Source of the DNA: CAMAUF01 sp046152925 | GTDB lineage: Bacteria; Chloroflexota; Dehalococcoidia; Tepidiformales; Tepidiformaceae | NCBI GenBank assembly: GCA_046152925.1 | Contig: JBJXFX010000115.1 | Span: forward strand, 1-18,431 | Length of the DNA stretch: 18,431 nt | Reading direction: 5' to 3' | Part shown: one piece after another, positions 8,901-13,824 of the stretch | How the letters are laid out: every line of letters begins with the position of its first letter | Position numbering within the stretch: position 1 is the first letter of the stretch | Translations under genes and position numbers: made by a program | The notes under the pieces: model-generated | What the model was told of the DNA's origin: nothing | Seen by the model: only the letters and a program-made list of their open reading frames with translations | Databases searched by the model: none

Positions 8901-10374
8901 GGCGCTGACGCTCACTCCCTTGGCCACGAACGGGCTCTTGACGGGCGCCACGCTGGACACGATCACGGACACTTGGGCCTACAACGACTTCGCTGAGACG
9001 GCGCAGTACACCTCCGCGGACGCCGGGACGACGTTCTACGACGTCGTCTACACCCGCGACAAGCTCGGCCGGATCACCACGAAGGCGGAAACGATCCTCG
9101 GCACGTTGACGACCTACGACTACGCTTATGACGCTGCGGGCCGGCTCGAAACCGTCGAAACGAACAACGTCGTGACCGCGACCTACACCTACGACCTCAA
9201 CGGCAACCGGCTGGCCGGCCCCGGCAGCGAAACGGGGACCTACGACGACCAGGATCGCCTGCTGACCTACAACGGCAACACCTATACTTACGACCTCGCT
9301 GGAGACCTCGTCACGAAGGTCAATGGCGCGGACACGACGACGTACAGCTACGACGAGCTGGGCAATTTGCTCCAGGTCGAGCTGCCAAACGGCGACGACG
9401 TCAACTTCCTGATCGACCCGACGGGCCGCCGGATTGGCCGCAAGGTGAACGGCGTCCTCCTGCAGGGCTGGGTGTACGACGGCGGCTTGGCGATCGCCGG
9501 AGAGATGGACGGGTCTGGCGGGCTCATCAGCCGCTTCGTCTACGCGACGGGCGTGAACGTGCCCGACTACGTTGTCCAGGGCGGGCGCACCTACCGGATC
9601 ATCACCGACCACCTCGGCAGCCTGCGCTTCGTGGTCGATGCGGCGGATGGCACGGTCGTGCAGCGGATGGAGCACGATGAGTACGGCCGCGTGACCGACG
9701 ACTGGGTCGACGGCTCGTTCGTCCGCGTCCCGTTTGGCTTCGCCGGCGGCCTCTATGACCCGCTGACGGGCCTCGTCCGCTTCGGTGCACGCGACTACGA
9801 CGCTGAGATCGGGCGCTGGACGACGGTCGACCCTGTGATCTCGAGTACCAACGCGTACGAGTACGCCTTCAACGATCCGATCACGTTCGCCGACTACGAC
9901 GGATTGAAGCCCACGCCGTACAACCTCGAACGTGAACAGCAACTGTTGACTGCAACCCGGGACAAGGCTCGTTGGGCGAGGCCAAAGAGCCAGAACCTCC
10001 CGGCCATGCGGACGTCCGATTGGTCGGGCCGGATCGGTGCGACGAAGGGCGCGCCGGTTACGCTACAGGGGAAGCCCAAGAGCCTCACCACCTTCCGGCC
10101 AGTCTGGCGGAAGAACGTGCCGATCACGGCTGGGCGCTCCGCCTGCCCGACTGTGGCTACGACCGGCAGGCTCGCAGCGCTCGCTCCGTTCGCGAAGAAG
10201 GGCCTCGTGATCATCGGAGCCGGGTTCTTTGTGAAGGATCTCTACGACGGGAAGGGCGTCGGAACGGCCCTGTACAACCTCACGCCGCTGCCGCTGGCCG
10301 AGCAGGCTTACGACAACCTCAAGAACCCGCCGAGCCACGCCTTCGTGGACACGCCGCCACCGAACCGCTGGTAG
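2992..10374 (+). CDS. Giant secreted RHS/YD-repeat protein with teneurin-like architecture
   Basis: 2460 residues from the ATG at 2992, chosen because a signal peptide follows directly (basic head, hydrophobic residues 16-30, likely cleavage after Ala38). Visible modules: N-terminal propeller-like repeats (about 41-318); two near-identical 86-residue REJ/PKD-like repeats (322-493); a carboxypeptidase-regulatory/TTR-like domain (about 541-625, VRGRVLERGGDPLPGVKVTI); an FN-plug-like region (about 850-1042) with C858xxC861, TFTWDGKDGYGRRVYG and GWTPSVHHVYDPQGR; NHL-type propeller repeats (about 1050-1405); YD repeats (about 1407-2240); an RHS core (about 2205-2305) with GLYDPLTGLVRFGARDYDAEIGRW. 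Asp2280 and Asp2301 (DYDGL) match the aspartate pair used for self-cleavage in RHS/TcC proteins, so the 155-residue tip may be released inside the shell. The protein is presumably exported by Sec. No T6SS, Tc-toxin or immunity gene is adjacent. Its function (surface adhesion, toxin delivery or other) is not determined. Confidence 0.92.
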   Translation: MRPTPHGRPRHLNLRALAALSALLLLVLALRPTTESRAATSDGLWVTTSEGLSLRDITDGDLIRRVPDTKGAHHLAVDTARGRIWMSMGDKPTRVRAYDPAGSLILELNLPDPKPAPAVADLAVETDDGTIAVAFSKSIRRYSLAGTLLGVWNATTTLAAVDYDPNHDTLWSVSGNTLYRFVDGAQQPNLKLPSGFKAAGLAVDPSDGSVWAYSKKGRILRVSSTGTLLGDLSGAAIRTLAADDNGAWVSYVKNRGLTHLNRALVADQTIAGALATVLAPDRSDDTLFRASGTRVYHHGGAEFSLSTGKSARDVAVFRSVAPPPTAAAGPDDTITLPANANLDGTVTPGSATVAWTKQSGPGTVTFGNASVVDTTASFSVDGVYVLRLTATANALSTHDDVQITVNPVPPTAAAGPDDTITLPASANLDGTVTPGSATVVWTKQSGPGTVTFGNASAVDTTASFSVDGVYVLRLTATANALSTHDDVQITVNPASQIPPDPSIVASEVTDTSVTDLKTATLFLYTGPNPIQTGVDPDDIERAAAAVVRGRVLERGGDPLPGVKVTIKGHTEFGQTLTRDDGMFDLAINAEWYLTVVYEKDGYITAQRTVQTFVQQYAFADDVVLVPYDSASTVVDLTAPGLKVALGSTVTDLDGTRRATLLFLDGTTANVVPPGGSASPISTLTLRVTEFTVGEDGPAAMPAALPSMSAYTYAVEVSADETGIDDRVEFSQPVIYLVENFLEWPVGWPVPNGSYDRTRAVWVPEVSGLVIKVVSETAGLADLDLNGDDIAEGQPALDALGVTVAERAEIASRYEPGQELWRVPLSHFTTLDMNGAVGPDDDIPEQDAAPTPDLNSEDCTICPGSQIELETQSLGEVIGLTGVPFGLHYDSRRMGDRRRTIDIDLTGAVVPPGTLRIVVDIYVAGQHHQRVYSALSALLSDTFTWDGKDGYGRRVYGQHDFVVRMDTIYEALYQQTTLFGSPGAAAGAAAPPRREGGHILKLFRGKLDAGWGPGGASVAGWTPSVHHVYDPQGRVLYLGTGERQSDADDLGKVARDVAGGGSVLPRLASNTPVGDLNLDGNLAPVSITSDPEGGYYFISEERLIHVNRYGLASLVAGGGANLSGPGLTTDLGGPRHLALGYDGKIYIGGIHRVQTYDPATGMVAHIAGTTGCDGGVSDPEGPALTRELCGLTLVAPAPDGSVYIAEENSTSTFDIYHAPRVIWRLGTDGIMRHVIPVSSCPMPSPIWSQGFCAFDVPASSTAFLNLNWLRVAPDGVLYIGAARAVARIRLDGILELVGNRGPFGSGTEDWQGKPYLDVNELNFPMFSPEGEMFLISSYRRIAAVNRAGIVRHVAARTYGDFTTADDGAPALEIALGAHTSYGFGFSPEGDVIFVSGHGPTRIRSIVSKLRGFGDFSEITIASRDGSEIYRFDGLGRHLATLHPLTGVSLWTFGYDPAGRLATLTDAFGNVTTIARTGAGDPISIIGPYGDTNTLTTDATGYLQTVTNPANETVALVHDPEGLLQTMTSPRGFTTTFGYVAPGRLASDVDAAGGSQTLSRAGLGETATRDYGWNVDRTTGLGRTTSSKVEVTKDGGRVITVTAPDGTDVVTTHATNGSVTSVGPDGATATATERPDPRFGIQAPLAGNITVTNPGGLTLTSTQTRTAVLFDPDQIFNIDTITDTVTVNGRVFTTTYDGTAKTVTSTSAEGRTSTLTIDSFGRPTASLVPGLAGSTATYDARGRLETVTTGAGVDARTTIFSYNSRGFLETVTDALGRTVTFEYDAAGRVTKQLLPGAREVLFTYDANGNLKTLTPPGKPAHTFVYNEIDQVTDYLPPDLGPSNEATSYVYNGDHQLDLEVRPDGLTIDMAYDSAGRLATMTFSRGVITFTYNPVTGLLSSISGPPEGSGSATQTVNYGYLGALQSSETWAGPINGSVSWGYDNNFRVVSQSVNGANAITYTYDDDDLLTAAGALTLTPLATNGLLTGATLDTITDTWAYNDFAETAQYTSADAGTTFYDVVYTRDKLGRITTKAETILGTLTTYDYAYDAAGRLETVETNNVVTATYTYDLNGNRLAGPGSETGTYDDQDRLLTYNGNTYTYDLAGDLVTKVNGADTTTYSYDELGNLLQVELPNGDDVNFLIDPTGRRIGRKVNGVLLQGWVYDGGLAIAGEMDGSGGLISRFVYATGVNVPDYVVQGGRTYRIITDHLGSLRFVVDAADGTVVQRMEHDEYGRVTDDWVDGSFVRVPFGFAGGLYDPLTGLVRFGARDYDAEIGRWTTVDPVISSTNAYEYAFNDPITFADYDGLKPTPYNLEREQQLLTATRDKARWARPKSQNLPAMRTSDWSGRIGATKGAPVTLQGKPKSLTTFRPVWRKNVPITAGRSACPTVATTGRLAALAPFAKKGLVIIGAGFFVKDLYDGKGVGTALYNLTPLPLAEQAYDNLKNPPSHAFVDTPPPNRW
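3955..4212 (+). repeat. Tandem 258-bp repeat, copy 1 (REJ/PKD-like module)
   Basis: First of two directly adjacent, in-frame 258-bp units inside the RHS gene. It encodes an 86-residue beta-sandwich-like module (AGPDDTITLPANANLDG through VYVLRLTATANALS and DDVQITVNP). By eye about 18 of 258 bases differ from copy 2, most of them silent. Confidence 0.93.
4213..4470 (+). repeat. Tandem 258-bp repeat, copy 2 (REJ/PKD-like module)
   Basis: Second unit, offset exactly 258 bp (86 codons) from copy 1. Only about four residues change (for example AN to AS, TVAW to TVVW, SVV to SAV). The final 70 or so bases are identical between copies, suggesting a recent duplication or ongoing gene conversion. Confidence 0.93.
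9907..10371 (+). other. Variable C-terminal tip of the RHS protein (possible encapsulated payload)
   Basis: About 155 residues follow the DYDGL that ends the RHS core, the position where polymorphic toxin tips begin in RHS proteins. The first 100 residues are polar and basic (RDKARWARPKSQ, VWRKNVPITAGR). They are followed by a hydrophobic segment (KKGLVIIGAGFFVKDLYDGKG) and TALYNLTPLPLAEQAYDNL. I recognise no nuclease, deaminase, ADP-ribosyltransferase or protease motif. It may be a toxin, a membrane-active segment or an inert tail. Confidence 0.5.
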
Positions 10375-10484
10375 GAGGGCCGCTGAAGCGACGCGTGGTG
10401 GTGGACTCTGGGATTGGCCGGGATGGAGCTGTGACCGCCCCGCCTGCCTTCCTGCAGTGAGCTAACCTCGAGCGCACGTTCTGG

Positions 10485-10490
10485 TACCCT
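10485..10490 (+). promoter_or_regulatory. Possible -10 element (TACCCT) of glyA
   Basis: TACCCT preceded by TGG lies about 36 nt before the glyA start in the 151-bp gap after the RHS gene. That gap holds no gene and no clear terminator. Weak: only the position and a partial consensus match support it. Confidence 0.2.
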
Positions 10491-10525
10491 CGGAGGCACA
10501 CCACTACCGCCACCCGGAGCCCGCT

Positions 10526-11773
10526 ATGTCCGCGCTCAGCCGCCACGACCCCGATGTCGCCGCGATCATCGCCGACGAACGCGTCCGCCAGGTCGAAACC
10601 CTGGAGATGATCGCGTCCGAGAACTACGCCTCCGCCGCCGTCCTTGAGGCGACCGGCTCGGTCTTCACCAACAAGTACGCGGAGGGCTACCCCGGCAAGC
10701 GCTACTACGCGGGCAACGTCCATAGCGACCGCGTCGAATCCCTCGCCATCGACCGGGCCAAGGAGCTTTTCAAGGTCGACCACGCGAACGTCCAGCCGAC
10801 GTCGGGCGCCGAGGCGAACATGGCGGCCTACTTCGCCACCATCCAGCCCGGCGACACCGTGATGGGCCTGAGCCTCGACCAGGGCGGCCACCTCACGCAC
10901 GGGAGCCCCGTCAACTTCAGCGGGCGGCTTTACAACATCGTGCCCTACACGGTGGACCGCGAGTCGGAGACGTTGGACATGGCGGCCGTCCGGCGTCAGG
11001 CGCTCGAGTGCAAGCCCAAGATCATTGTCGCGGGCTACACGGCCTATCCGCGCTCGATCGACTTCGCCGCCTTCGCGGACGTCGCGAAGGAGAGCCGCGC
11101 GCTGCTGATGGTCGACATGTCGCACATCGCCGGCTTGATCGCGGGCGGCGCGCATATGTCGCCCGCGCCCTACGCGGACCTCATCACCTCGACGACGCAC
11201 AAGACGCTGCGTGGCCCGCGTGGCGCGATGATCCTCTCGAAAATCGAGCACGCCGAAGCGGTCGATAAGGCGGTCTTCCCCGGGACGCAGGGTGGCCCGC
11301 ACGTCCACAGCATCGCAGCCAAGGCCGTGGCCTTCGGCGAAGCGCTGCGGCCGGAGTTCAAGGTTTATGCGGCGAAGATTGTCGCGAACGCCGCCGCGCT
11401 CGCCGAGGCACTGCAGTCGCTCGGGCTGCGGCTCGTTTCGGGCGGCACCGACAACCACCTTATCCTCGCCGACTGCAACTCGGTCGGGATCAGCGGGCTC
11501 AAGGCCCAGAACGCGCTCCAGGGCGCGGGGATCATCACCAACAAGAACACTATCCCGAACGACACACGCTCGCCGTTCGTCGGCAGCGGACTCCGCCTTG
11601 GGAGCGCGGCCTTGACCTCGCGGGCGATGGGCGCGGGCGAAATGCAGCGCGTCGCGGCCTGGATTATGCGCGTGCTCAAGGACCCGGACGGCGACGGCGT
11701 CCGCGAAGCGGTGCGCCAAGAGGTGGCGGAGTTCGCCCGCGCCTACCCGGTGCCAGGGATAACGGACGCATAG
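10526..11773 (+). CDS. glyA: Serine hydroxymethyltransferase
   Basis: 415 residues, full length for the PLP-dependent enzyme that converts serine and tetrahydrofolate to glycine and 5,10-methylene-tetrahydrofolate in the cytoplasm, the main source of one-carbon units. Hallmarks are LEMIASENYAS near the N-terminus, NKYAEGYPGKRYY, QPTSGAEANMAAY, GGHLTHGSPVNFSG and STTHKTLRGPRG, in which Lys226 is the expected Schiff-base lysine. GTQGGPHVHSIAAKA and the folate-site region KNTIPND-SPF follow in order. The start ATG has GGAG about 7 nt upstream. The YYAGNVHSD segment differs slightly from the usual YYGGCEYVD but lies in a variable stretch. It is housekeeping in function and appears unrelated to its neighbours. 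It is probably monocistronic, since the next gene has its own putative promoter. Confidence 0.98.
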   Translation: MSALSRHDPDVAAIIADERVRQVETLEMIASENYASAAVLEATGSVFTNKYAEGYPGKRYYAGNVHSDRVESLAIDRAKELFKVDHANVQPTSGAEANMAAYFATIQPGDTVMGLSLDQGGHLTHGSPVNFSGRLYNIVPYTVDRESETLDMAAVRRQALECKPKIIVAGYTAYPRSIDFAAFADVAKESRALLMVDMSHIAGLIAGGAHMSPAPYADLITSTTHKTLRGPRGAMILSKIEHAEAVDKAVFPGTQGGPHVHSIAAKAVAFGEALRPEFKVYAAKIVANAAALAEALQSLGLRLVSGGTDNHLILADCNSVGISGLKAQNALQGAGIITNKNTIPNDTRSPFVGSGLRLGSAALTSRAMGAGEMQRVAAWIMRVLKDPDGDGVREAVRQEVAEFARAYPVPGITDA

Positions 11774-11796
11774 GGCCCGGCCGCTTGCATAGGCGG

Positions 11797-11802
11797 TATG
11801 CT
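11797..11802 (+). promoter_or_regulatory. Possible -10 element (TATGCT) of the MntA/HepT pair
   Basis: TATGCT sits exactly 7 nt before an in-frame GTG (11810), the spacing expected for a leaderless transcript. It also lies in an inverted repeat, GCATA-GGCGG-TATGC (11787-11801), which could be an operator for autoregulation. It overlaps the alternative ATG start at 11798, so only one of the two readings can be right. Confidence 0.28.
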
Positions 11803-12110
11803 TGGTGACGTGGAACGCGTGGTGGCCCTCCCGCCCGGGATCGCGGAGCTTGTCGAGCGCCGCGGGTGTCGAGCGCGTCATCCTCTTCGGCTCGCGCGCG
11901 AAAGGGACGGCGCAGCCCCGCTCGGACGTGGACCTCGCGGTCGAGGCGCCGGGCGCGGATGTCCGCGCGTGGGACCGCGTCCTCACCTTGGCGGAGGAGG
12001 CGGATTCGCTGCTCCTGATTGACGTGGTGCGGCTGGACCGTGCGTCCGCCGACTTTCGCGACGAGATCCTTGCCGAGGGGGTGACGCTCTATGCCCGACC
12101 CCACGCTTGA
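11798..12110 (+). pseudogene. mntA: MntA-like minimal nucleotidyltransferase (antitoxin), frameshifted
   Basis: The family N-terminus (MLGDVERVVALPPGIAELVERRG) reads from the ATG at 11798, or from GTG 11810. The rest (VERVILFGSRAKG, SDVDLAVE, LLLIDVVRLD) reads in the next frame to the stop at 12110. Removing one G from the GGG at 11864-11866 joins them into ERRGVERVILFGSRAKG, a seamless MNT domain of about 103 residues. The catalytic GSX10DXD signature is intact (FGS-10-DVD), as is the third acidic residue (LLIDVVRLD). MntA antitoxins neutralise HepT toxins by adding AMP to a tyrosine. The 3' end overlaps the HepT gene by 20 nt. The single-frame alternative (TTG at 11802) gives a tryptophan- and serine-rich N-terminus unlike the family. 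The shift could be a real mutation, a programmed +1 shift or a sequencing error. Confidence 0.82.
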
Positions 12111-12495
12111 GCGAAGCCTGGCCAAGCTGACGCGAGCCGTGGACCGGCTGGCCGAGGCGCTTGAGGAGCCGGAAAGCTCCCGTCTCGCGATAGATGGCAC
12201 AATTCAGCGTTTCGAGTTCGTCTTCGAACTGTTCTGGAAGACGTTCCGTCGCGTCCTTCTCGCCGAAGGGCTCGACCCAGCGACGCCGCGAGAGGCCATC
12301 CGATCTGCCTCCGCCGCCGGGATCATCGAAGACGAGACGGTGTGGCTGGCACTTCTCCAGGCGCGGAACGAGACACCGCACACGTACGACGAGGAGAAGG
12401 CGCGAGCCGTCTACAGCATCATCCGGGAGAGGTTCCCGGACCTCCAAGTAACGCTGGCTCACGTACAGGCCCGCGTGCGCCGCGCCGATGCTTGA
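12091..12495 (+). CDS. hepT: HepT/HI0074-like HEPN toxin (nucleotidyltransferase substrate-binding family)
   Basis: 134 residues of all-helical HEPN type, matching the HI0074 group (nucleotidyltransferase substrate-binding protein). The RX4H ribonuclease motif is intact at Arg92-His97 in ARNETPHTYDEEKA, and the Tyr99 next to it is the equivalent of the tyrosine AMPylated by MntA in characterised pairs. Other family features are IQRFEFVFELFWKTFRRVL (residues 39-57) and ATPREAIRSASAAGII. The ATG lies inside the end of the frameshifted mntA, so the two are translationally coupled. The GGGGGTG upstream is only a modest Shine-Dalgarno. In known type VII systems HepT is an RNase toxin; here it appears intact while its antitoxin gene appears broken. 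Confidence 0.9.
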   Translation: MPDPTLERSLAKLTRAVDRLAEALEEPESSRLAIDGTIQRFEFVFELFWKTFRRVLLAEGLDPATPREAIRSASAAGIIEDETVWLALLQARNETPHTYDEEKARAVYSIIRERFPDLQVTLAHVQARVRRADA

Positions 12496-12514
12496 AACGC
12501 CCTTCGCCGCGATC

Positions 12515-12520
12515 CATGCT
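12515..12520 (+). promoter_or_regulatory. Possible -10 element (CATGCT) before the DUF5678-like gene
   Basis: CATGCT ends 6 nt before the ATG at 12527, which has no Shine-Dalgarno, so a leaderless transcript is plausible. The site is embedded in an inverted repeat, CCATG-CTTAAGA-CATGG (12514-12530), that spans the start codon. Confidence 0.25.
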
Positions 12521-12526
12521 TAAGAC

Positions 12527-12868
12527 ATGGCGCGTGCAAGCATCGAGTTCAAGGACGGCCTCTATCATTTCACGGACCGCGATGGCGCGGTGAACACGAT
12601 GACGCCCGAGGAGGTCGACGCCGTCTTCGGCGACCCCGAAGAGCGTCGCCGCAAACGCCAGCAGTCCAGGGCCAACTTCCTGGTCGCCTCGAGCGAAGAG
12701 GTCTGGGATCGCTATCCAGATTCATGGATCGCGGTCGAACACTGCCAGGTTGTGGCGGTCGCCCCCACCTGGCAGGCACTCTTCGCTCAGATGGACGCGC
12801 TCGGACTCGATCGGGACACAGCAGCCGTCGAGCATACGGATTCCGCACGTCCCGCTGTAGCCCGATGA
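12527..12868 (+). CDS. DUF5678-like small protein
   Basis: 113 residues, no signal peptide or membrane segment. The N-terminal part is hydrophilic and charged (MTPEEVDAVFGDPEERRRKRQQ). The C-terminal half has SSEEVWDRYPDSWIAVEHCQVVAVAPTWQALFAQMDALG, which resembles the short DUF5678 fold: a strand with W-I-A-V, a strand with V-V-A, then an amphipathic helix. The function of this family is unknown to me. The start ATG lacks a Shine-Dalgarno. The stop overlaps the next start (ATGA at 12865), so the two proteins are made together and may act together. The family assignment is by pattern recognition only. Confidence 0.7.
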   Translation: MARASIEFKDGLYHFTDRDGAVNTMTPEEVDAVFGDPEERRRKRQQSRANFLVASSEEVWDRYPDSWIAVEHCQVVAVAPTWQALFAQMDALGLDRDTAAVEHTDSARPAVAR

Positions 12869-13269
12869 TCGAGGGAGCCGTCAACGCCCGAACCCGCCAG
12901 CCCACGGTCGAAGTAGAAGTTTGGGTCCCGGCGCTTGGTTCCCGCCGCGATGTGCGTTTCGGCCTCGATCTCGTTGCCGGTCGAACATCGCTTGCGTTCG
13001 CTGATCTCGAGTTGGATCCCCCGTCTTTACCACCCCCAGACGATGCGGCGCTGCTCGATCTACCAGGCGGGCGACTTGTCGTTGGGATGGCACTCGCCGC
13101 AATCCTGCGCTTCGAGCACGACGACGGACGGCCGGCCGCCGTGCTGTGCGAGCTCGTCCTCCTGGATGGCCCTCCGCGGCAGGCCCGCCTCGGGCTCGAT
13201 GTCCTCCGGTCGATGCTGATCGTTTACGACCCTGGCGGGGAGACCGTGTTGCTCGAGCCGGTGGGTTAG
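12865..13269 (+). CDS. Retropepsin-like fold protein with a degenerate active site
   Basis: 134 residues from the ATG at 12865, chosen because it overlaps the preceding stop in an ATGA. The open frame extends upstream but only as a shadow of the previous gene. The layout suggests a single-domain retropepsin-like protein: a beta-rich start (PTVEVEVWVPALGSRRDVRF), an Asp35 loop (LDLVAGRTSLAF), a proline-rich flap region (SLPPPDD), then LGLDVLRSMLIVYDPGGETVLLEP, which matches the closing LGRDxLxxxxxxxDP pattern of clan AA proteins. The DTG catalytic triad reads D-L-V here, so Asp remains but the Thr-Gly is lost and proteolysis is doubtful. The fold call is an inference; a structural partner of the upstream DUF5678-like protein is an alternative. 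Confidence 0.65.
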   Translation: MIEGAVNARTRQPTVEVEVWVPALGSRRDVRFGLDLVAGRTSLAFADLELDPPSLPPPDDAALLDLPGGRLVVGMALAAILRFEHDDGRPAAVLCELVLLDGPPRQARLGLDVLRSMLIVYDPGGETVLLEPVG

Positions 13270-13307
13270 GATTCGTCCCAGGCCTCGAATTTTCGCTCGC
13301 TCGGGCG

Positions 13308-13313
13308 TATTGT
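13308..13313 (+). promoter_or_regulatory. Possible -10 element (TATTGT) of the amidohydrolase relic
   Basis: TATTGT lies 31 nt upstream of the ATG at 13345, which also keeps a good GGAGG Shine-Dalgarno 5 nt before it. The expression signals of the relic thus look preserved although the coding part is destroyed. No -35 match. Confidence 0.2.
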
Positions 13314-13344
13314 GCCCGCCACACGGACACATGTGGAGGCGACC

Positions 13345-13762
13345 ATGCACGACCTTGTCATTCGCGGAGGGACGATCGTCGACGGGACGGGCAACCCGAG
13401 GTTCACCGGGGACGTCGCGATCTCGGATGGCGTGATCACCGAGGTCGGTCGGGTCGTCGGGGCTGGGGCGCGGGAAATCGCGGCTGATGGCCTCCTGGTG
13501 ACGCCCGGCTTCGTCGACATCCACACGCACTACGATGGCAGGCGACGTGGGACGGGCTGATCGCGCCGTCATGCTCTACTTTCCGCTTTCGAACTTCGCG
13601 GAGATGCACTACGACCTGCCGGCCGGCGGCAAGCGCCTGCTGCAGCGGGCTGAGGGGTATCGCTACACGGTCAAGCGTGGTGCGGTGACGTTCGAAGATG
13701 GCGAGCACACGGGTTCACTCCCGGGCCGCCTCGTGCGTGGCGCACAAGTCGCGCCGCGCTAA
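13345..13762 (+). pseudogene. N-acyl-D-amino-acid deacylase-type amidohydrolase, internally deleted and frameshifted
   Basis: Only the two ends of a protein normally about 500-580 residues long remain. The N-terminus (MHDLVIRGGTIVDGTGNP, then LLVTPGFVDIHTHYDG with the HxH metal motif) reads from the ATG at 13345 and hits a stop at 13559. Restoring one base near 13538-13540 opens the next few codons, QATWDGLIAPS, the family's usual continuation. From about 13571 a third frame gives the family C-terminus (HYDLPAGGKRLLQRAEGY, VTFEDGEHTGSLPGRLVRG) to the stop at 13762. The middle of the TIM barrel, more than 1 kb, is missing. Intact relatives hydrolyse N-acyl-D-amino acids or act on related cyclic amides. 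The relic cannot be functional. An assembly join is an alternative explanation. Confidence 0.85.
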
Positions 13763-13782
13763 GCTCGCCGCCAACACGCACA

Positions 13783-13798
13783 GCGCGCGCGTGCGCGC
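13783..13798. repeat. Alternating GC purine-pyrimidine tract / hairpin
   Basis: Sixteen bases of strict purine-pyrimidine alternation (GCGCGC, GCGT, GCGCGC) that can fold into a 6-bp stem with a 4-base loop, or adopt Z-DNA under supercoiling. It lies between the amidohydrolase relic and the esterase gene. No T-run, so not an obvious terminator. Confidence 0.35.
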
Positions 13799-13824
13799 CC
13801 GCACACTGTTCGGAGGACGCCTCA

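Noticed and set aside
7846..9942. 698-codon minus-strand open frame opposite the YD repeats
   Set aside because: The composition (long V, R, G and D runs) mirrors the YD-repeat codons of the sense strand. No start signal or recognisable domain.
11802..11867. Single-frame start for the nucleotidyltransferase at TTG 11802
   Set aside because: It yields an N-terminus with several tryptophans and serines unlike any MNT domain, while the neighbouring frame encodes the expected helix up to the GGG.
10319..11986. 555-codon minus-strand open frame opposite glyA
   Set aside because: glyA is certain on the plus strand, and the antisense product is low-complexity with no family features.
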